Source: Comamonas thiooxydans (GTDB taxonomy: Bacteria > Pseudomonadota > Gammaproteobacteria > Burkholderiales > Burkholderiaceae_C). From it: a stretch of DNA of 64,000 nt. The first letter of the stretch is position 1; every line of letters begins with the position of its first letter. Location: NCBI RefSeq assembly GCF_000964545.1, contig NZ_BBVD01000010.1, forward strand, positions 186,001 through 250,000. Direction: 5' to 3'. This document shows, one piece after another, positions 16,154 to 25,427 of the stretch. The position numbers and the translations under genes were made by a program. A model generated the notes under the pieces. It made no database searches, had not been told where the DNA came from, and saw only the letters and a program-made list of their open reading frames with translations.

Positions 16154-16211
16154 TAGGTAGTTTCAGCCTCAATCGCTTGCCAGGCAAGCGCGAGAAGCCA
16201 TCAAATCTAAA

Positions 16212-16724
16212 CTACGCTGACTGCTCTATCCACCAGCCCTGGGCCAGGCTGCGCTCTATGCCCTGGTCTGCCACTGCCTGCAGTTGTTCGGCACTCACGC
16301 AGCCAGGCGCAATTTCGGCCAGCGGCAGCAGCACAAAGGCGCGCTGCCACATGCGCGGGTGGGGAAGGGTCAGCTCGGTAGCATCCGAGTGCCGGTCACC
16401 CCATAGCTCGATATCCAGATCCAGCGTGCGCGGTGCATTGCGGTAGGGGCGCTCGCGTCCGGCCTGCAGCTCGATCGCCTGCAGCGCATGCAGCAGATCC
16501 AGCGGCTCCTGCCCGGTGCGCAGCAACGCCACCGCATTCAGATAGTCCGGCCCGGACGAATCAATGGGTTTGCTGCTGTAGAGCGAGGACACGGCCAGCA
16601 GCTCGGTCCGGGCCAGCCCGGCCATCGCCGCCACGGCCCAGGACAGGGTCCGGCGTGCATCGCCGAGGTTTGCCCCGAGACCGACCGCAACCGTGTCGGC
16701 CGCCAACGCGGCCGGTTTATTCAT
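16212..16724 (-). CDS. folK: 2-amino-4-hydroxy-6-hydroxymethyldihydropteridine diphosphokinase (HPPK)
   Basis: 170 aa. Transfers pyrophosphate from ATP to 6-hydroxymethyl-dihydropterin in folate synthesis. Motifs: VAVGLGANLGDARRTL at the N-terminus, SSLYSSKPIDSSGPDYLNA, RERPYRNAPRTLDLDIELWG (the RxxRWGPRxLDLDIL-type site, with R-T-L-D-L-D-I) and LPHPRMWQRAFVLLPLAEIA. The ATG at 16724 overlaps the end of pcnB by 8 bp, suggesting translational coupling; a GTG at 16730 is an alternative. Confidence 0.95.
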   Translation of the reverse strand: MNKPAALAADTVAVGLGANLGDARRTLSWAVAAMAGLARTELLAVSSLYSSKPIDSSGPDYLNAVALLRTGQEPLDLLHALQAIELQAGRERPYRNAPRTLDLDIELWGDRHSDATELTLPHPRMWQRAFVLLPLAEIAPGCVSAEQLQAVADQGIERSLAQGWWIEQSA

Positions 16725-18282
16725 TACCACCGACTACAGGAGCAGCGCCAGCGGATGGTTTGCGGCGACGGCGGCGGCGCTTTTTGGGAGCGGCTGCATC
16801 GCCTTCTGCGGCCACCTGATCCAGCGGGCTCTCCTGATCGCCTTCGGCTTTCTTCTTGGCCACTCGGTGCACCTTGGGCGCCGTCTGCTGCTGGGCACGC
16901 TGGCGGGCGCGCTGCTCGTCGCGAGCCTGGGCAATCAGGTCATCTCGCTGGGCATCGTCGGCCTGCTGGAACTCCTGCCACCAGCTGGCCAGACTTTCCT
17001 CGACCTCGCCGATATCGGCACGCAGGCGCATGAAGTCAAAACCGGCGCGGAAGCGCGGCTGCGCCACCATGGAGTGCGGAGTGGCTCCGGTGCGCTTGTC
17101 AAAGCGCGGCTGCATGACCCAGATCTCGCGCATATCGGCAGCCAGCTTGCCCCGACCCGAGACATCGCCGATACGCTGATCGAACACCTCGTCGATCGAC
17201 TCCTGCAGCGCAGGGAAAGGGTGATAGCTCTTGGCCAGACGCTTTTCCCAGCCCTGCTTGACATCCTGCCACAGCACACAGGCCAGCAAAAAGCTGGGTG
17301 CCACGGGCTTGCCTTCGGCCACACGGCGGTCGGTATCCATCAGTGCGGCCTGCACGAAGGGATGATCGGAGCGCTCCATGACCACGTCCAGCAGCGGATA
17401 GATGCCGCGCGAGAGGCCCAGCTCCTTGAGCTGAGCCACCGAGGCCAGCGCGTGACCGGTCTGCAGCAGCTTGAGCATTTCGTCGAACAAGCGGCTTTGC
17501 GGCACTTCCTGCAGCAGCGGCTCGCACTCGACCAGGGGCTTGGCGGTCTTGGCTTCGAGCTTGAAGCCCTTGCCGCTGAGCTTGGCGGCAAAGCGCACGG
17601 CCCGAATGATGCGCACCGGGTCTTCACGGTAGCGCGTGGCCGGATCGCCGATCATGCGCAGCACCTTCTTCTTGGCGTCCGCAATACCGCCGTGATAGTC
17701 GACCACAATCTGTGTCTCGGGGTCGTAGTACATGGCGTTGATGGTGAAGTCGCGGCGCGTGGCATCCTGGTCCTGCGGGCCCCAGACGTTGTCACGTAGC
17801 ACTCGGCCGCTGGCATCCACTGCATGTTTCAGCCCTGCGAGCTGATTTTTGCTGGTACGTTCATTGCCGCTGACCTGCTCGGCCGCGCTGTTGTCCAGAA
17901 AGGCCCGAAAGGTGGAAACCTCGATAACTTCGTTTTCCCGGCCGCGGCCATAGACCACATGCACGATGCGAAAACGCTTGCCGATGATGAAGGCGCGGCG
18001 AAAGAGGTTCTTGACCTGCTCGGGCGTGGCATCGGTGGCCACGTCGAAGTCCTTGGGACGCAGGCCCAGCAGCAGGTCGCGCACGGCGCCGCCGACGATA
18101 TAAGCCTCGTGGCCCGAGCGCTTGAGGGTCTGCACCACATCGATGGCGCGACGGTCCACCAGATTCGGGTCTATGCCATGCACCTGAACCGGCACTTCCT
18201 CACGCTTGCCGAACTTGGGCTTGCGCGAGCGGGGGGCTGCGGGCGCCTTGCCCAGCAGCTTGTCAATAATGGTCTTGATCAT
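16717..18282 (-). CDS. pcnB: polynucleotide adenylyltransferase, poly(A) polymerase I
   Basis: 521 aa. Adds 3' poly(A) to RNA. The nucleotidyltransferase core has AYIVGGAVRDLLLGLRPKDF and DVATDATPEQVKNLFRRAFI (the GG and DxD motifs); RFRIVHVVYGRGRENEVIEV and RRDFTINAMYYDPE follow, then the RNA-binding region VRIIRAVRFAAKL. The C-terminal 80 residues are basic and Lys/Arg-rich (KKRRRRRRK), as expected for PcnB RNA-binding tails. It overlaps the upstream HAD gene by 4 bp and folK by 8 bp, so the three genes form a tight operon. Confidence 0.95.
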   Translation of the reverse strand: MIKTIIDKLLGKAPAAPRSRKPKFGKREEVPVQVHGIDPNLVDRRAIDVVQTLKRSGHEAYIVGGAVRDLLLGLRPKDFDVATDATPEQVKNLFRRAFIIGKRFRIVHVVYGRGRENEVIEVSTFRAFLDNSAAEQVSGNERTSKNQLAGLKHAVDASGRVLRDNVWGPQDQDATRRDFTINAMYYDPETQIVVDYHGGIADAKKKVLRMIGDPATRYREDPVRIIRAVRFAAKLSGKGFKLEAKTAKPLVECEPLLQEVPQSRLFDEMLKLLQTGHALASVAQLKELGLSRGIYPLLDVVMERSDHPFVQAALMDTDRRVAEGKPVAPSFLLACVLWQDVKQGWEKRLAKSYHPFPALQESIDEVFDQRIGDVSGRGKLAADMREIWVMQPRFDKRTGATPHSMVAQPRFRAGFDFMRLRADIGEVEESLASWWQEFQQADDAQRDDLIAQARDEQRARQRAQQQTAPKVHRVAKKKAEGDQESPLDQVAAEGDAAAPKKRRRRRRKPSAGAAPVVGGNE

Positions 18283-18980
18283 GGTGCTTCGCTAAATAGG
18301 TCCACGATGCGCCAGCCGCGTTCCTCGGCCAGGGCACGCAAGCGCGCATCGGGGTTGGTGGCCACCGGGTGATCCACTTTTTCAAGCAGGGGCACATCGT
18401 TCATGGAGTCGCTGTAGAAGGTCGCTTCCACATCCTCCCAGCGCAGGCCGCGCTGGGTCAGCCATTCGGTCATGCGCACGACCTTGCCCTCGCGCATATT
18501 GGGAATACCGTCAATCTCGCCCGTGAACCAGCCGCTGCCATCACGCACCAGCTCGGTCGCCAGCAGATGCTGCACGCCGAAAGCCTGGGCGATGGGGCGC
18601 GTCACAAACTCGTTGGTGGCCGAGGTGATGACCACGGTGTCGCCCGCATCCAGGTGCTGCTGCACCAGGGCCAGGGCGGCAGGCTTGATCGCCGGGCGAA
18701 TCACCTCGTCCATGAAACGCAGGTGCGCAGCCGTGGCTGCAGCCTCGCCGCGCTGGACCACGGCAGCCGTGGCAAAGCGCACATAGTCGGGAATGTTGAG
18801 ACGGCCGGCCAGATAGTCGTCAAAAAAGGCGTCGTTCTGGCGCCCGAACTCCTCGCGGTCGCACCAGCCGATGGCAATGGAGAACTCGCCCCAGCCATGG
18901 TCGGAGTCCAGCGGCAGCAGCGTATGGTCCAGGTCAAACAGGGCCAGCCTGGGCTTGATAGCCAATTCAGAAGTCGACAT
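18279..18980 (-). CDS. HAD-IB family phosphatase
   Basis: 233 aa. HAD motifs: I, ALFDLDHTLLPLDSD (DxDxT); II, VVITSATNEFVTRP; III/IV, REGKVVRM and FYSDSMNDVPLLEKVDHPVA. These place it in subfamily IB with SerB/CicA and histidinol-phosphatase-type enzymes. The substrate cannot be read from sequence; phosphoserine, histidinol phosphate and lipid phosphates are all known for relatives. It starts an operon whose next gene, pcnB, overlaps it by 4 bp (ATGA). hda lies 57 bp upstream on the same strand and may be co-transcribed. Confidence 0.88.
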   Translation of the reverse strand: MSTSELAIKPRLALFDLDHTLLPLDSDHGWGEFSIAIGWCDREEFGRQNDAFFDDYLAGRLNIPDYVRFATAAVVQRGEAAATAAHLRFMDEVIRPAIKPAALALVQQHLDAGDTVVITSATNEFVTRPIAQAFGVQHLLATELVRDGSGWFTGEIDGIPNMREGKVVRMTEWLTQRGLRWEDVEATFYSDSMNDVPLLEKVDHPVATNPDARLRALAEERGWRIVDLFSEAP

Positions 18981-19037
18981 ACAAATCCAACAAAAAGTGC
19001 TGTGGCATGGCCAAAGCAGAAAGCGTGAGCACAGGCC

Positions 19038-19745
19038 TCACTCGGTTTCCAGCATGGTCTTGAGCAGCGGGATGGTGATGGCGCGCTTGTTGCGCAGGGC
19101 AAAACCGTCCAGCATGTCCAGCAACTGCATCAGCGAGCCCAGATCGCGCGAAAAGCGCCTGAGCATGTAATCCATCACTTCGTCGCTCAGAAACACGCCA
19201 CGGGCATCGGCTTCCTGACGCAGCACGGCACGCCGTGCCGACTCGTCGAGCAGATGCAGCTGATAGACATGACCCCAGCCAAGGCGGGTGCGCAAGTCCT
19301 CGCGCATCTTGAGATCGGCGACTGGCAGCTGGCCTGCAGCCAGCACCCAGCGCGGCAGGCCGGTGGCAGGGCTGGTGGCATTCACAAACCAGTTGAAGGC
19401 ACGCGCCTGCTGGAACGGGGTGTAGATGTCCACATCGTCCATGAGCACGGCGGCCCAGCGTTCGTCGAACTCGGGCGGGAACGGCGTGGATGCATCCATC
19501 CAGCCCACCATGGCTCCTTGCTCGCGCAGGGCTTCGCGCACCGCCTTGAGCAAATGACTCTTGCCGGACCCGGCCTCTCCCCAGAGATAGGTGGGTACCG
19601 GCGTTCGCGACTGCTGCAGCTGGCCATCGCCCACCCAGTGACGCAGGTGATCGATCAACGCAGCATTGGGGCCGACAAAGAAACGCGCGAGCGTCGGGCC
19701 GGGCGCCATGCTGATATCCAGAGCCAGCTGCTTCATCTGCGACAT
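19038..19745 (-). CDS. hda: DnaA regulatory inactivator Hda
   Basis: 235 aa DnaA-paralogue AAA+ protein. With the beta clamp it stimulates hydrolysis of DnaA-ATP and so prevents re-initiation. Near the N-terminus QLALDI (residues 6-11) fits the clamp-binding motif. The AAA+ core has Walker A GEAGSGKS (56-63), Walker B VLMDDVD, and the sensor/arginine region LRTRLGWGHVYQLHLLDE; the C-terminal lid helices are RFSRDLGSLMQLLDMLDGFA. The start at 19745 has GGAAAGGGGG upstream; 19736 is an alternative ATG. It lacks the DnaA DNA-binding domain, as expected. Confidence 0.93.
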   Translation of the reverse strand: MSQMKQLALDISMAPGPTLARFFVGPNAALIDHLRHWVGDGQLQQSRTPVPTYLWGEAGSGKSHLLKAVREALREQGAMVGWMDASTPFPPEFDERWAAVLMDDVDIYTPFQQARAFNWFVNATSPATGLPRWVLAAGQLPVADLKMREDLRTRLGWGHVYQLHLLDESARRAVLRQEADARGVFLSDEVMDYMLRRFSRDLGSLMQLLDMLDGFALRNKRAITIPLLKTMLETE

Positions 19746-20093
19746 ACGCGCAGCGCCCCCTTTCCTGGGCACTCAACAGCCCATGCGGCGAAATCTGGCA
19801 GGAGATTCATCAGCATCAATGGTGGAAGAAACAAAGGCCCGGACGCGCACTTAGATCAGGCCCTGCAATATGCCCTAGCGTGATCACTCGGTAACAAAAG
19901 CACCAATTTTAGTCTGCACTCGCAGCCCCCGAGCGGCTTCGGGCTGATTTTGCCTACTGCCGTTGTTGTAGTCAGGCCATGAATGCTCCAGCAAAACCCT
20001 TTGACGCATGTCCGGGCGCCCCCGCTGCACGGGCAAGCGCCGTAGAATCCCGGGGTTTCCGCCCAGCAGGGCGCCCCCGCACCGGATCCATCG
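19746..20093. other. intergenic region between divergent hda and purM
   Basis: 348 bp without a convincing gene. A TAGAAT at 20043-20048 could be a -10 element for purM; no good -35 is seen at the right distance. The region holds CGGGGT and GGGCGCCCCC type GC-rich stretches but no clear palindrome or RNA structure that I can name. Confidence 0.4.
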
Positions 20094-21146
20094 ATGAGCT
20101 CTTCCGCATCCTCCTCTACCCCCATTTCCTACAAAGACGCCGGTGTTGACATCGACGCAGGCGACGCCCTGGTCGAACGCATCAAGCCCCTGGCCAAGAA
20201 AACCATGCGCGAAGGCGTGATGGCCGGCATCGGCGGCTTCGGCGCCCTGTTCGAAGTGCCCAAGCGCTACAAGGAACCCGTGCTGGTGTCCGGCACCGAC
20301 GGCGTGGGCACCAAGCTCAAGCTGGCCTTCGAGTGGAATATGCACGACACCGTGGGCATCGACCTGGTGGCCATGAGCGTGAACGATGTGCTGGTGCAGG
20401 GTGCCGAGCCTCTGTTCTTCCTCGACTATTTCGCCTGCGGCAAGCTGCATGTGGACACGGCAGCTGCCGTGGTGGGCGGCATTGCCAAGGGTTGCGAGCT
20501 GTCGGGCTGCGCGCTGATCGGCGGTGAAACCGCCGAGATGCCCGGCATGTACCCCGATGGCGAATACGATCTGGCCGGCTTTGCCGTCGGCGCGGTCGAA
20601 AAGTCCAAGATCCTCAGCGGTCAGAACGTCAAGCCCGGCGATGTGGTGCTGGGCCTGGCTTCCCACGGCGTGCACTCCAACGGTTTCTCGCTGGTACGCA
20701 AGTGCATCGAGCGCGCAGAAGCCCAGGGCAGCGTGCCCGAGACCCTGGACGGCAAGCCCTTCAAGGCCGCCATCATGGAGCCCACCCGTCTGTATGTAAA
20801 GAATGTGCTGGCCGCACTGGACAAGCACCCCATCAAGGCCCTGGCCCACATTACGGGCGGCGGCCTGCTGGAGAACATTCCCCGCGTGCTGCCCGAAGGC
20901 ACCGCGGCCCATCTGAAGGCCGGCAGCTGGCCCCAGACCGAGCTGTTCGCCTGGCTGCAAAAGACTGCCGGCATTGACGATATCGAGATGAACCGCACGT
21001 TCAACAACGGTATCGGCATGGTGGTCGTGGTGGCCGCTGAAGACGCAGAAGCCACGGCAGCCACACTGGCCGAGCTGGGCGAGAAGGTCTACAGCATCGG
21101 CGCCATCACGGAAATCGGCTCCGGCAAGCCCGTTGAAGTTCGCTAA
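20094..21146 (+). CDS. purM: phosphoribosylformylglycinamidine cyclo-ligase (AIR synthetase)
   Basis: 350 aa. Makes aminoimidazole ribonucleotide from FGAM and ATP in purine synthesis. Diagnostic segments: SYKDAGVDIDAGDALVERIK, GGFGALFEVPKRYKEPVLVS, GTDGVGTKLKLAFE (ATP/substrate loop), HDTVGIDLVAMSVNDVLVQG, FLDYFACGKL, CALIGGETAEMPGMYPDGEY, ASHGVHSNGFSLVRK, AHITGGGLLENIPRVLP and NRTFNNGIGMVVVV. Full family length. The AI-2E family gene follows 37 bp downstream. Confidence 0.97.
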   Translation: MSSSASSSTPISYKDAGVDIDAGDALVERIKPLAKKTMREGVMAGIGGFGALFEVPKRYKEPVLVSGTDGVGTKLKLAFEWNMHDTVGIDLVAMSVNDVLVQGAEPLFFLDYFACGKLHVDTAAAVVGGIAKGCELSGCALIGGETAEMPGMYPDGEYDLAGFAVGAVEKSKILSGQNVKPGDVVLGLASHGVHSNGFSLVRKCIERAEAQGSVPETLDGKPFKAAIMEPTRLYVKNVLAALDKHPIKALAHITGGGLLENIPRVLPEGTAAHLKAGSWPQTELFAWLQKTAGIDDIEMNRTFNNGIGMVVVVAAEDAEATAATLAELGEKVYSIGAITEIGSGKPVEVR

Positions 21147-21183
21147 GCAAATCTTCATCACAGCCCCTCTACCCCGAGCCTGA

Positions 21184-22242
21184 ATGACGCAGCATTTGCC
21201 CGCCCCCATCACTACGCAACCGGGCCCTTCGCCCAAGGTCATACTGGCCAGTTACATATTGATGGGAGCAGCATTGCTGCTCGTCATGCATCAGGGAATA
21301 CTCCCCGGCCTGCTGTGTGTGTGCGTAGGCTTCATGCTTACCCGCTCGCTTTCGCGCCTGCTGTCACGCGCCAACCCTCGCGCCTTTGCCAGCAACCAGC
21401 TGCCACGCTGGGCCCAGGTGGTTGCCACCACCATCGTGATTCTGGCGCCACTGGCCCTGCTCAGCGGCGCCCTCTCCCAGACCCGGACCTATATCACCGA
21501 AGCCCCCGCCCAGTACAAGGAACTGCTGGACTATCTGGCGGCCACGGTACTGGAGCTGCGAGAGAAACTGCCCTCGGACATTGCCGATCAGCTGCCTGAC
21601 GGTGCCCAGGAAATTCAAAGCAAGCTGGCCGGCTATCTGGCCGCCAAGGCCGGTGTGCTGGCCACTGCAGGCCGAGCCTGGCTCACTGGCTTGCTCTATG
21701 CCTATGTGGGCCTGATCATCGGCGCGCTGGCAGCCGTTCGCCCCATCGCCACGCGTCACCCGCCGCTGGTGCAGGCCCTGCAGCAGCGCATCGGTCACTT
21801 TGCCCTGGCCTTCAAGCAGATCGTGGCCGCCCAGTTCTGGATTGCGGCCTTCAACACGCTGCTGACGTCCATCTTCCTGTTGGCCATATTGCCGATCTGG
21901 AAGCTGCAACTGCCTTACACCCCCGCGCTGATCACGCTGACTTTTATCGCCGGGCTGATCCCCATCGTCGGCAACTTGCTGTGCAATGCCGTGCTGACGC
22001 TGGTCGGCCTGTCCGTATCGCCCATAGCTGCTGCTGCCTGCCTGGGCTTCCTGATCCTGATTCACAAGGCTGAATACGTGATCAACGCCAAAGTGGTGGG
22101 AACACGCACGCATATGGGCGTATGGGAGCTGCTGGCCGTAATGTTTGTGGCCGAGTCCGTCTTCGGCCCAGCAGGTCTGGTGGCAGCGCCGCTGTTCTAT
22201 GCCTATCTCAAGAAAGAGCTGGAAGCCGCACAACTGGTGTAA
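21184..22242 (+). CDS. AI-2E family (PerM-like) membrane protein
   Basis: 352 aa with about seven to eight membrane segments (for example LASYILMGAALLLVMHQGIL, VVATTIVILAPLALLSGAL, FNTLLTSIFLLAILPIWKL, FIAGLIPIVGNLLCNAVLTL). The segment GLIPIVGNLLCN and the C-terminal AVMFVAESVFGPAGLVAAPL are the usual conserved region of AI-2E family transporters. Members export autoinducer-2, act as Na+/H+ exchangers or are uncharacterised, so the function is not settled. Spacing suggests co-transcription with purM. Confidence 0.85.
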   Translation: MTQHLPAPITTQPGPSPKVILASYILMGAALLLVMHQGILPGLLCVCVGFMLTRSLSRLLSRANPRAFASNQLPRWAQVVATTIVILAPLALLSGALSQTRTYITEAPAQYKELLDYLAATVLELREKLPSDIADQLPDGAQEIQSKLAGYLAAKAGVLATAGRAWLTGLLYAYVGLIIGALAAVRPIATRHPPLVQALQQRIGHFALAFKQIVAAQFWIAAFNTLLTSIFLLAILPIWKLQLPYTPALITLTFIAGLIPIVGNLLCNAVLTLVGLSVSPIAAAACLGFLILIHKAEYVINAKVVGTRTHMGVWELLAVMFVAESVFGPAGLVAAPLFYAYLKKELEAAQLV

Positions 22243-22266
22243 GCAAGCTGCTTGCCACCAAGGCGC

Positions 22267-23115
22267 TCAACCCGTGCGGCGCAGCCGGGCAATGGTTTTG
22301 GCGATGTAATCGGCCTCCTGCCCTTGTGCGGCAGGCGCATAACGCTCCAGATCCGATAGCGCTCTTTCAATCACTCCCCATTGGGCATACGCCATGCCGC
22401 GGTCCCGGAACAGCTCCTCGCGGCCAGGCTGCAACAGGATCAGGCGATTGAGCACGGCCACCAGCATGGGCCAGTCTTTCTGGACCTGATGAATCTCCTG
22501 CAGATTGCGCAGCATGCGCGCCACAACATCTCGCGGATGAGCGGCCTGCAGATACAGCCCCAGCGGCGGCGCATCATCGGGTGAAATGCCGGCCTGATCG
22601 AGAAACGGCTGCAGGCGCTCTGCCAAGGCGCTTGCGGAATAGGAGTCGCCTGTCAACGGATCCTGCACCACCTGCCCCTGCGGCAGCATGACCTTGACCA
22701 GAAAATGCCCTGGAAAGCCTATGCCCTCCACCGTCAGACCGATGCCGGCAGCCAGCTCCAGCCAGACCAGTGCCACGCTGATGGGAATGCCGCGCCTTGT
22801 CTGCAGCACATGGTGGATGTAGCTGTTGGCAGGGTCGTAATAGTTGTTGAGGTTGCCGGCAAAGCCCAGCTCGCCATAGAAGAACTTGTTGAGCACACCG
22901 AGCTTGCGCAAACCGTCCTCCTCGCCGGCCAGACGCTGCACCAAACGCACTTGCAGCCTGTCCAGCTCGGCCAGCACGGCCTGCAGGTCAAGATCAGGTT
23001 CGGCATCCTGAGCAATGCTGATGGCGGCTTCCATCAAGGCAAAGTTTTCATCACTCTGCACCAAAGACGCAAAATACTGCAGGGCCGTGGGGTACTCGTC
23101 TATCGTCCAGCTCAT
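22267..23115 (-). CDS. SirB1 family protein (transglutaminase-like plus TPR)
   Basis: 282 aa. The N-terminal transglutaminase-like fold has FFYGELGFAGNLNNYYDPAN, SYIHHVLQTRRGIPISVALV and GIGFPGHFLVKVMLPQGQVV, typical of SirB1/DUF1370-type proteins. The C-terminal part reads as TPR helices (LRNLQEIHQVQKDWPMLVAV, LNRLILLQPGREELFRDRGM, AQWGVIERALSDLERYAP). The ATG at 23115 was chosen over a TTG at 23151. Molecular function unknown in the family. Convergent with the AI-2E gene and downstream of murJ on the same strand. Confidence 0.87.
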   Translation of the reverse strand: MSWTIDEYPTALQYFASLVQSDENFALMEAAISIAQDAEPDLDLQAVLAELDRLQVRLVQRLAGEEDGLRKLGVLNKFFYGELGFAGNLNNYYDPANSYIHHVLQTRRGIPISVALVWLELAAGIGLTVEGIGFPGHFLVKVMLPQGQVVQDPLTGDSYSASALAERLQPFLDQAGISPDDAPPLGLYLQAAHPRDVVARMLRNLQEIHQVQKDWPMLVAVLNRLILLQPGREELFRDRGMAYAQWGVIERALSDLERYAPAAQGQEADYIAKTIARLRRTG

Positions 23116-23219
23116 AGGCTGATTTGTAAGCCGCCTTGGCAGGTCATGCAAGCGAAATCCCCTTGATACGCCTGTAAAACCTGCACTGACCGCTCACTTT
23201 TCCATGAGCAGCTCAAGCT

Positions 23220-24785
23220 TTAACGACGCAGCAATTGACGCAGATTCAGGCCCGACAGCATCAGCACGCCAAAGTAAAGCACGGCGGCACCAACCATCAT
23301 GGCTGCCAGCAGACCTGCGCGCAGCAAGCCATTGCTGCGCAAGCCCACCCAGTCGAAGTGCTGACTGCCCCAGAGCAGCAGCACCGCCAGCAAGGCACTG
23401 GCCGCAATCACCTGCATGATGAACTTCAACCAGCCCGGCCTGGGCTTGTAGGTACCGCGACGCAACAAGCCCGTGAGCAGCCAGCTCGCGTTGACCAGTG
23501 CAGCCAGACCGATGGACAGGGCCAGCCCGGTGTGCTTGAGCCAGGGCACCAGCACCAGATTGAGCAACTGCGTAATCACCAGCACCACGATTGCGATCTT
23601 CACGGGTGTGCGGATGTCCTGGCTGGCGTAGTAGCCGGGGGCCAGCACCTTGATGGCCACCAGGCCCAGCAGGCCGGCGCCGTAGCCCATCAGCGCCAGG
23701 GCAATCTGCCCCACATCGCTGTCATGCAAGGCACCACGATGGAATAGCGTGGCCACCAGCGGCGTGGCAAAGGTCAGCAGGCCCACGGCGCAGGGCACGG
23801 CCAGCAGCACGACCAGGCGCAGACCCCAGTCCAGCATATTGGAATAGCGCTCGCCATCACCTGCCGCCTTGGCTGAAGCCAGCTGCGGCGTCAGCACCAC
23901 TCCCAGAGCCACGCCCAGCAAGGCCGTGGGAAACTCCATCAGACGGTCGGCATAGAACAACCAGGTCACGCTTCCGGGCGCCATATAGGAAGCTATCTGG
24001 GTGTTGATCATCAATGAGACCTGGGCCACCCCTACCCCCAGCAGCGCCGGCCCCATCAGTGCCAGGATGCGACGCACACCCGCCTCGTCCCAGGCTGCGC
24101 GAATGGCTGCGTACGAGAAGCCTATGCGTGGCATCAGCCTCATGGAGCGCAACGCAGGAATCTGCACCGCCAGTTGCAGCACGCCGCCCAGCATCACGCC
24201 GCCAGCCATGGCATAGATGGGTTCTATGCCCTGCTTCTCGAACCAGGGGGCTCCCAGCAGAGCCGCCACGATCATGCTGATATTGAGCAGCACGGGCGTG
24301 GCTGCCGACACCGCGAACTTCTTCCAAGTATTGAGAATGCCTGCCGACAGAGCCACCAGCGACATAAAGCCGATATAGGGGAACATCCAGCGCGTCATCA
24401 CCACGGCTGCGTGATAGCCGTCGGGTGACTGGCGCATGCCGCTGGCCAGCAGCCAGACCAGCAGCGGTGCGCCGATCACGCCCAAGACGCAGACCACCAG
24501 CAGAGCCCAGAACAGCATGGTCGCGACATGGCTGATCAGGTGGCGCGTGGCCTCCTCGCCATCCCGGGTCTTGCTCGCAGCCAGCACCGGCACAAAGGCC
24601 TGGCTGAAAGCCCCTTCGGCGAACAGGCGCCGGAACAGGTTGGGAATTCTGAAGGCGACATTGAACGCGTCTGTGAGGGCATTGGCTCCAAACATGGAGG
24701 CCATGAGCAGATCGCGAACCAGCCCCGAAACACGGGAGGCCAGCGTCATCAGGGATACGGTGGAGGCGGCTTTGAACAGTGACAC
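23220..24785 (-). CDS. murJ: lipid II flippase MurJ (MviN)
   Basis: 521 aa, 14 predicted membrane helices. Moves lipid II across the inner membrane for peptidoglycan synthesis. Family segments: SLFKAASTVSLMTLASRVSG, VRDLLMASMFGANALTDAFN, FRIPNLFRRLFAEGAFSQAF, VPVLAASKTRDGEEATRHLI, GILNTWKKFAVSAATPVLLN, FPTALLGVALGVVLTPQLAS and VKVLAPGYYASQDIRTPVKI. The N-terminal RxxGLxRD-type region is intact. Divergent from rpsT, as often seen in betaproteobacteria. Confidence 0.96.
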   Translation of the reverse strand: MSLFKAASTVSLMTLASRVSGLVRDLLMASMFGANALTDAFNVAFRIPNLFRRLFAEGAFSQAFVPVLAASKTRDGEEATRHLISHVATMLFWALLVVCVLGVIGAPLLVWLLASGMRQSPDGYHAAVVMTRWMFPYIGFMSLVALSAGILNTWKKFAVSAATPVLLNISMIVAALLGAPWFEKQGIEPIYAMAGGVMLGGVLQLAVQIPALRSMRLMPRIGFSYAAIRAAWDEAGVRRILALMGPALLGVGVAQVSLMINTQIASYMAPGSVTWLFYADRLMEFPTALLGVALGVVLTPQLASAKAAGDGERYSNMLDWGLRLVVLLAVPCAVGLLTFATPLVATLFHRGALHDSDVGQIALALMGYGAGLLGLVAIKVLAPGYYASQDIRTPVKIAIVVLVITQLLNLVLVPWLKHTGLALSIGLAALVNASWLLTGLLRRGTYKPRPGWLKFIMQVIAASALLAVLLLWGSQHFDWVGLRSNGLLRAGLLAAMMVGAAVLYFGVLMLSGLNLRQLLRR

Positions 24786-24898
24786 GCAGCGAAGTGTATG
24801 CGTTCATGCCAAGCGCTGCAGGCTGATTTGCGGCGCTTTTCACTCTGTAGCAATCCAGCGATCTCAAACCAGACACGGCCCAACACAGAGACATCGAG

Positions 24899-24981
24899 CA
24901 AGGGCCTTGGCGGCCCCGCCGCCCCGCCGCGAGGATGTCGTCCCCCTTAAAGGGGGAAGCGGCAAAGCCGCACAGGGGGTG
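24899..24981 (-). repeat. dispersed CCCCCTGAG-type intergenic repeat, copy D (inverted)
   Basis: Read on the minus strand: CACCCCCTGTGCGGCTTTGC, CGCTTCCCCCTTTAAGGGGG, ACGACATCCTCGCGGCGGGG and CGG...CCCTTGCTCG. Same block order as copies A-C. It lies in the murJ-rpsT gap, 54 bp before rpsT, so it is part of the rpsT upstream region rather than following a stop codon. Confidence 0.7.
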
Positions 24982-25034
24982 ATACAATCCACGGTTTTGC
25001 TGACATCATCCTCAGACACACAAGGAAATAAATC

Positions 25035-25328
25035 ATGGCAACTAAAGCCAAAAAGAACCCCCGCCTGGCTTCTGGCCGCAAGCGCGCCCGCCAGAACGTC
25101 AAGCTGAACGCCGCGAACACTTCGCTGCGTTCCAAGTACCGTACTGCTGTCAAGAATGTCGAGAAGGCTGTTGTGGCCGGCGACAAGACCAAGGCAGCCG
25201 AACTGTTTGCCAAGGCTCAGTCCGTGATCGACGCGATCGCGGACAAGGGCATCTTCCACAAGAACAAGGCAGCTCGCGACAAGAGCCGCCTGTCCGCCAA
25301 GGTCAAGACCCTGGCTCTGGCTGCTTAA
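25035..25328 (+). CDS. rpsT: 30S ribosomal protein S20
   Basis: 97 aa, rich in Lys and Ala. Primary 16S rRNA-binding protein of the small subunit. Typical sequence: MATKAKKNPRLASGRKRARQ, NVKLNAANTSLRSKYRTAVK, KGIFHKNKAARDKSRLSAKV. Slightly longer than the E. coli protein (87 aa). CAAGGAAATAAATC precedes the ATG. Monocistronic, with a strong terminator 75 bp downstream. The codon choice is biased, as in highly expressed genes. Confidence 0.98.
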   Translation: MATKAKKNPRLASGRKRARQNVKLNAANTSLRSKYRTAVKNVEKAVVAGDKTKAAELFAKAQSVIDAIADKGIFHKNKAARDKSRLSAKVKTLALAA

Positions 25329-25402
25329 TACCAGCCTCCCTCAAGCACGGATGACTTCGGTCGTCTGCCGTTTGTAACGGGTGCGCTGTCAGCAAAAACA
25401 TC

Positions 25403-25427
25403 AAAACCGCCTCAGGGCGGTTTTTTT
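25403..25427 (+). terminator. rpsT intrinsic terminator
   Basis: AAAACCGCC (25403-25411)/GGCGGTTTT (25416-25424) hairpin with a TCAG loop and a run of seven T. Confidence 0.95.
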
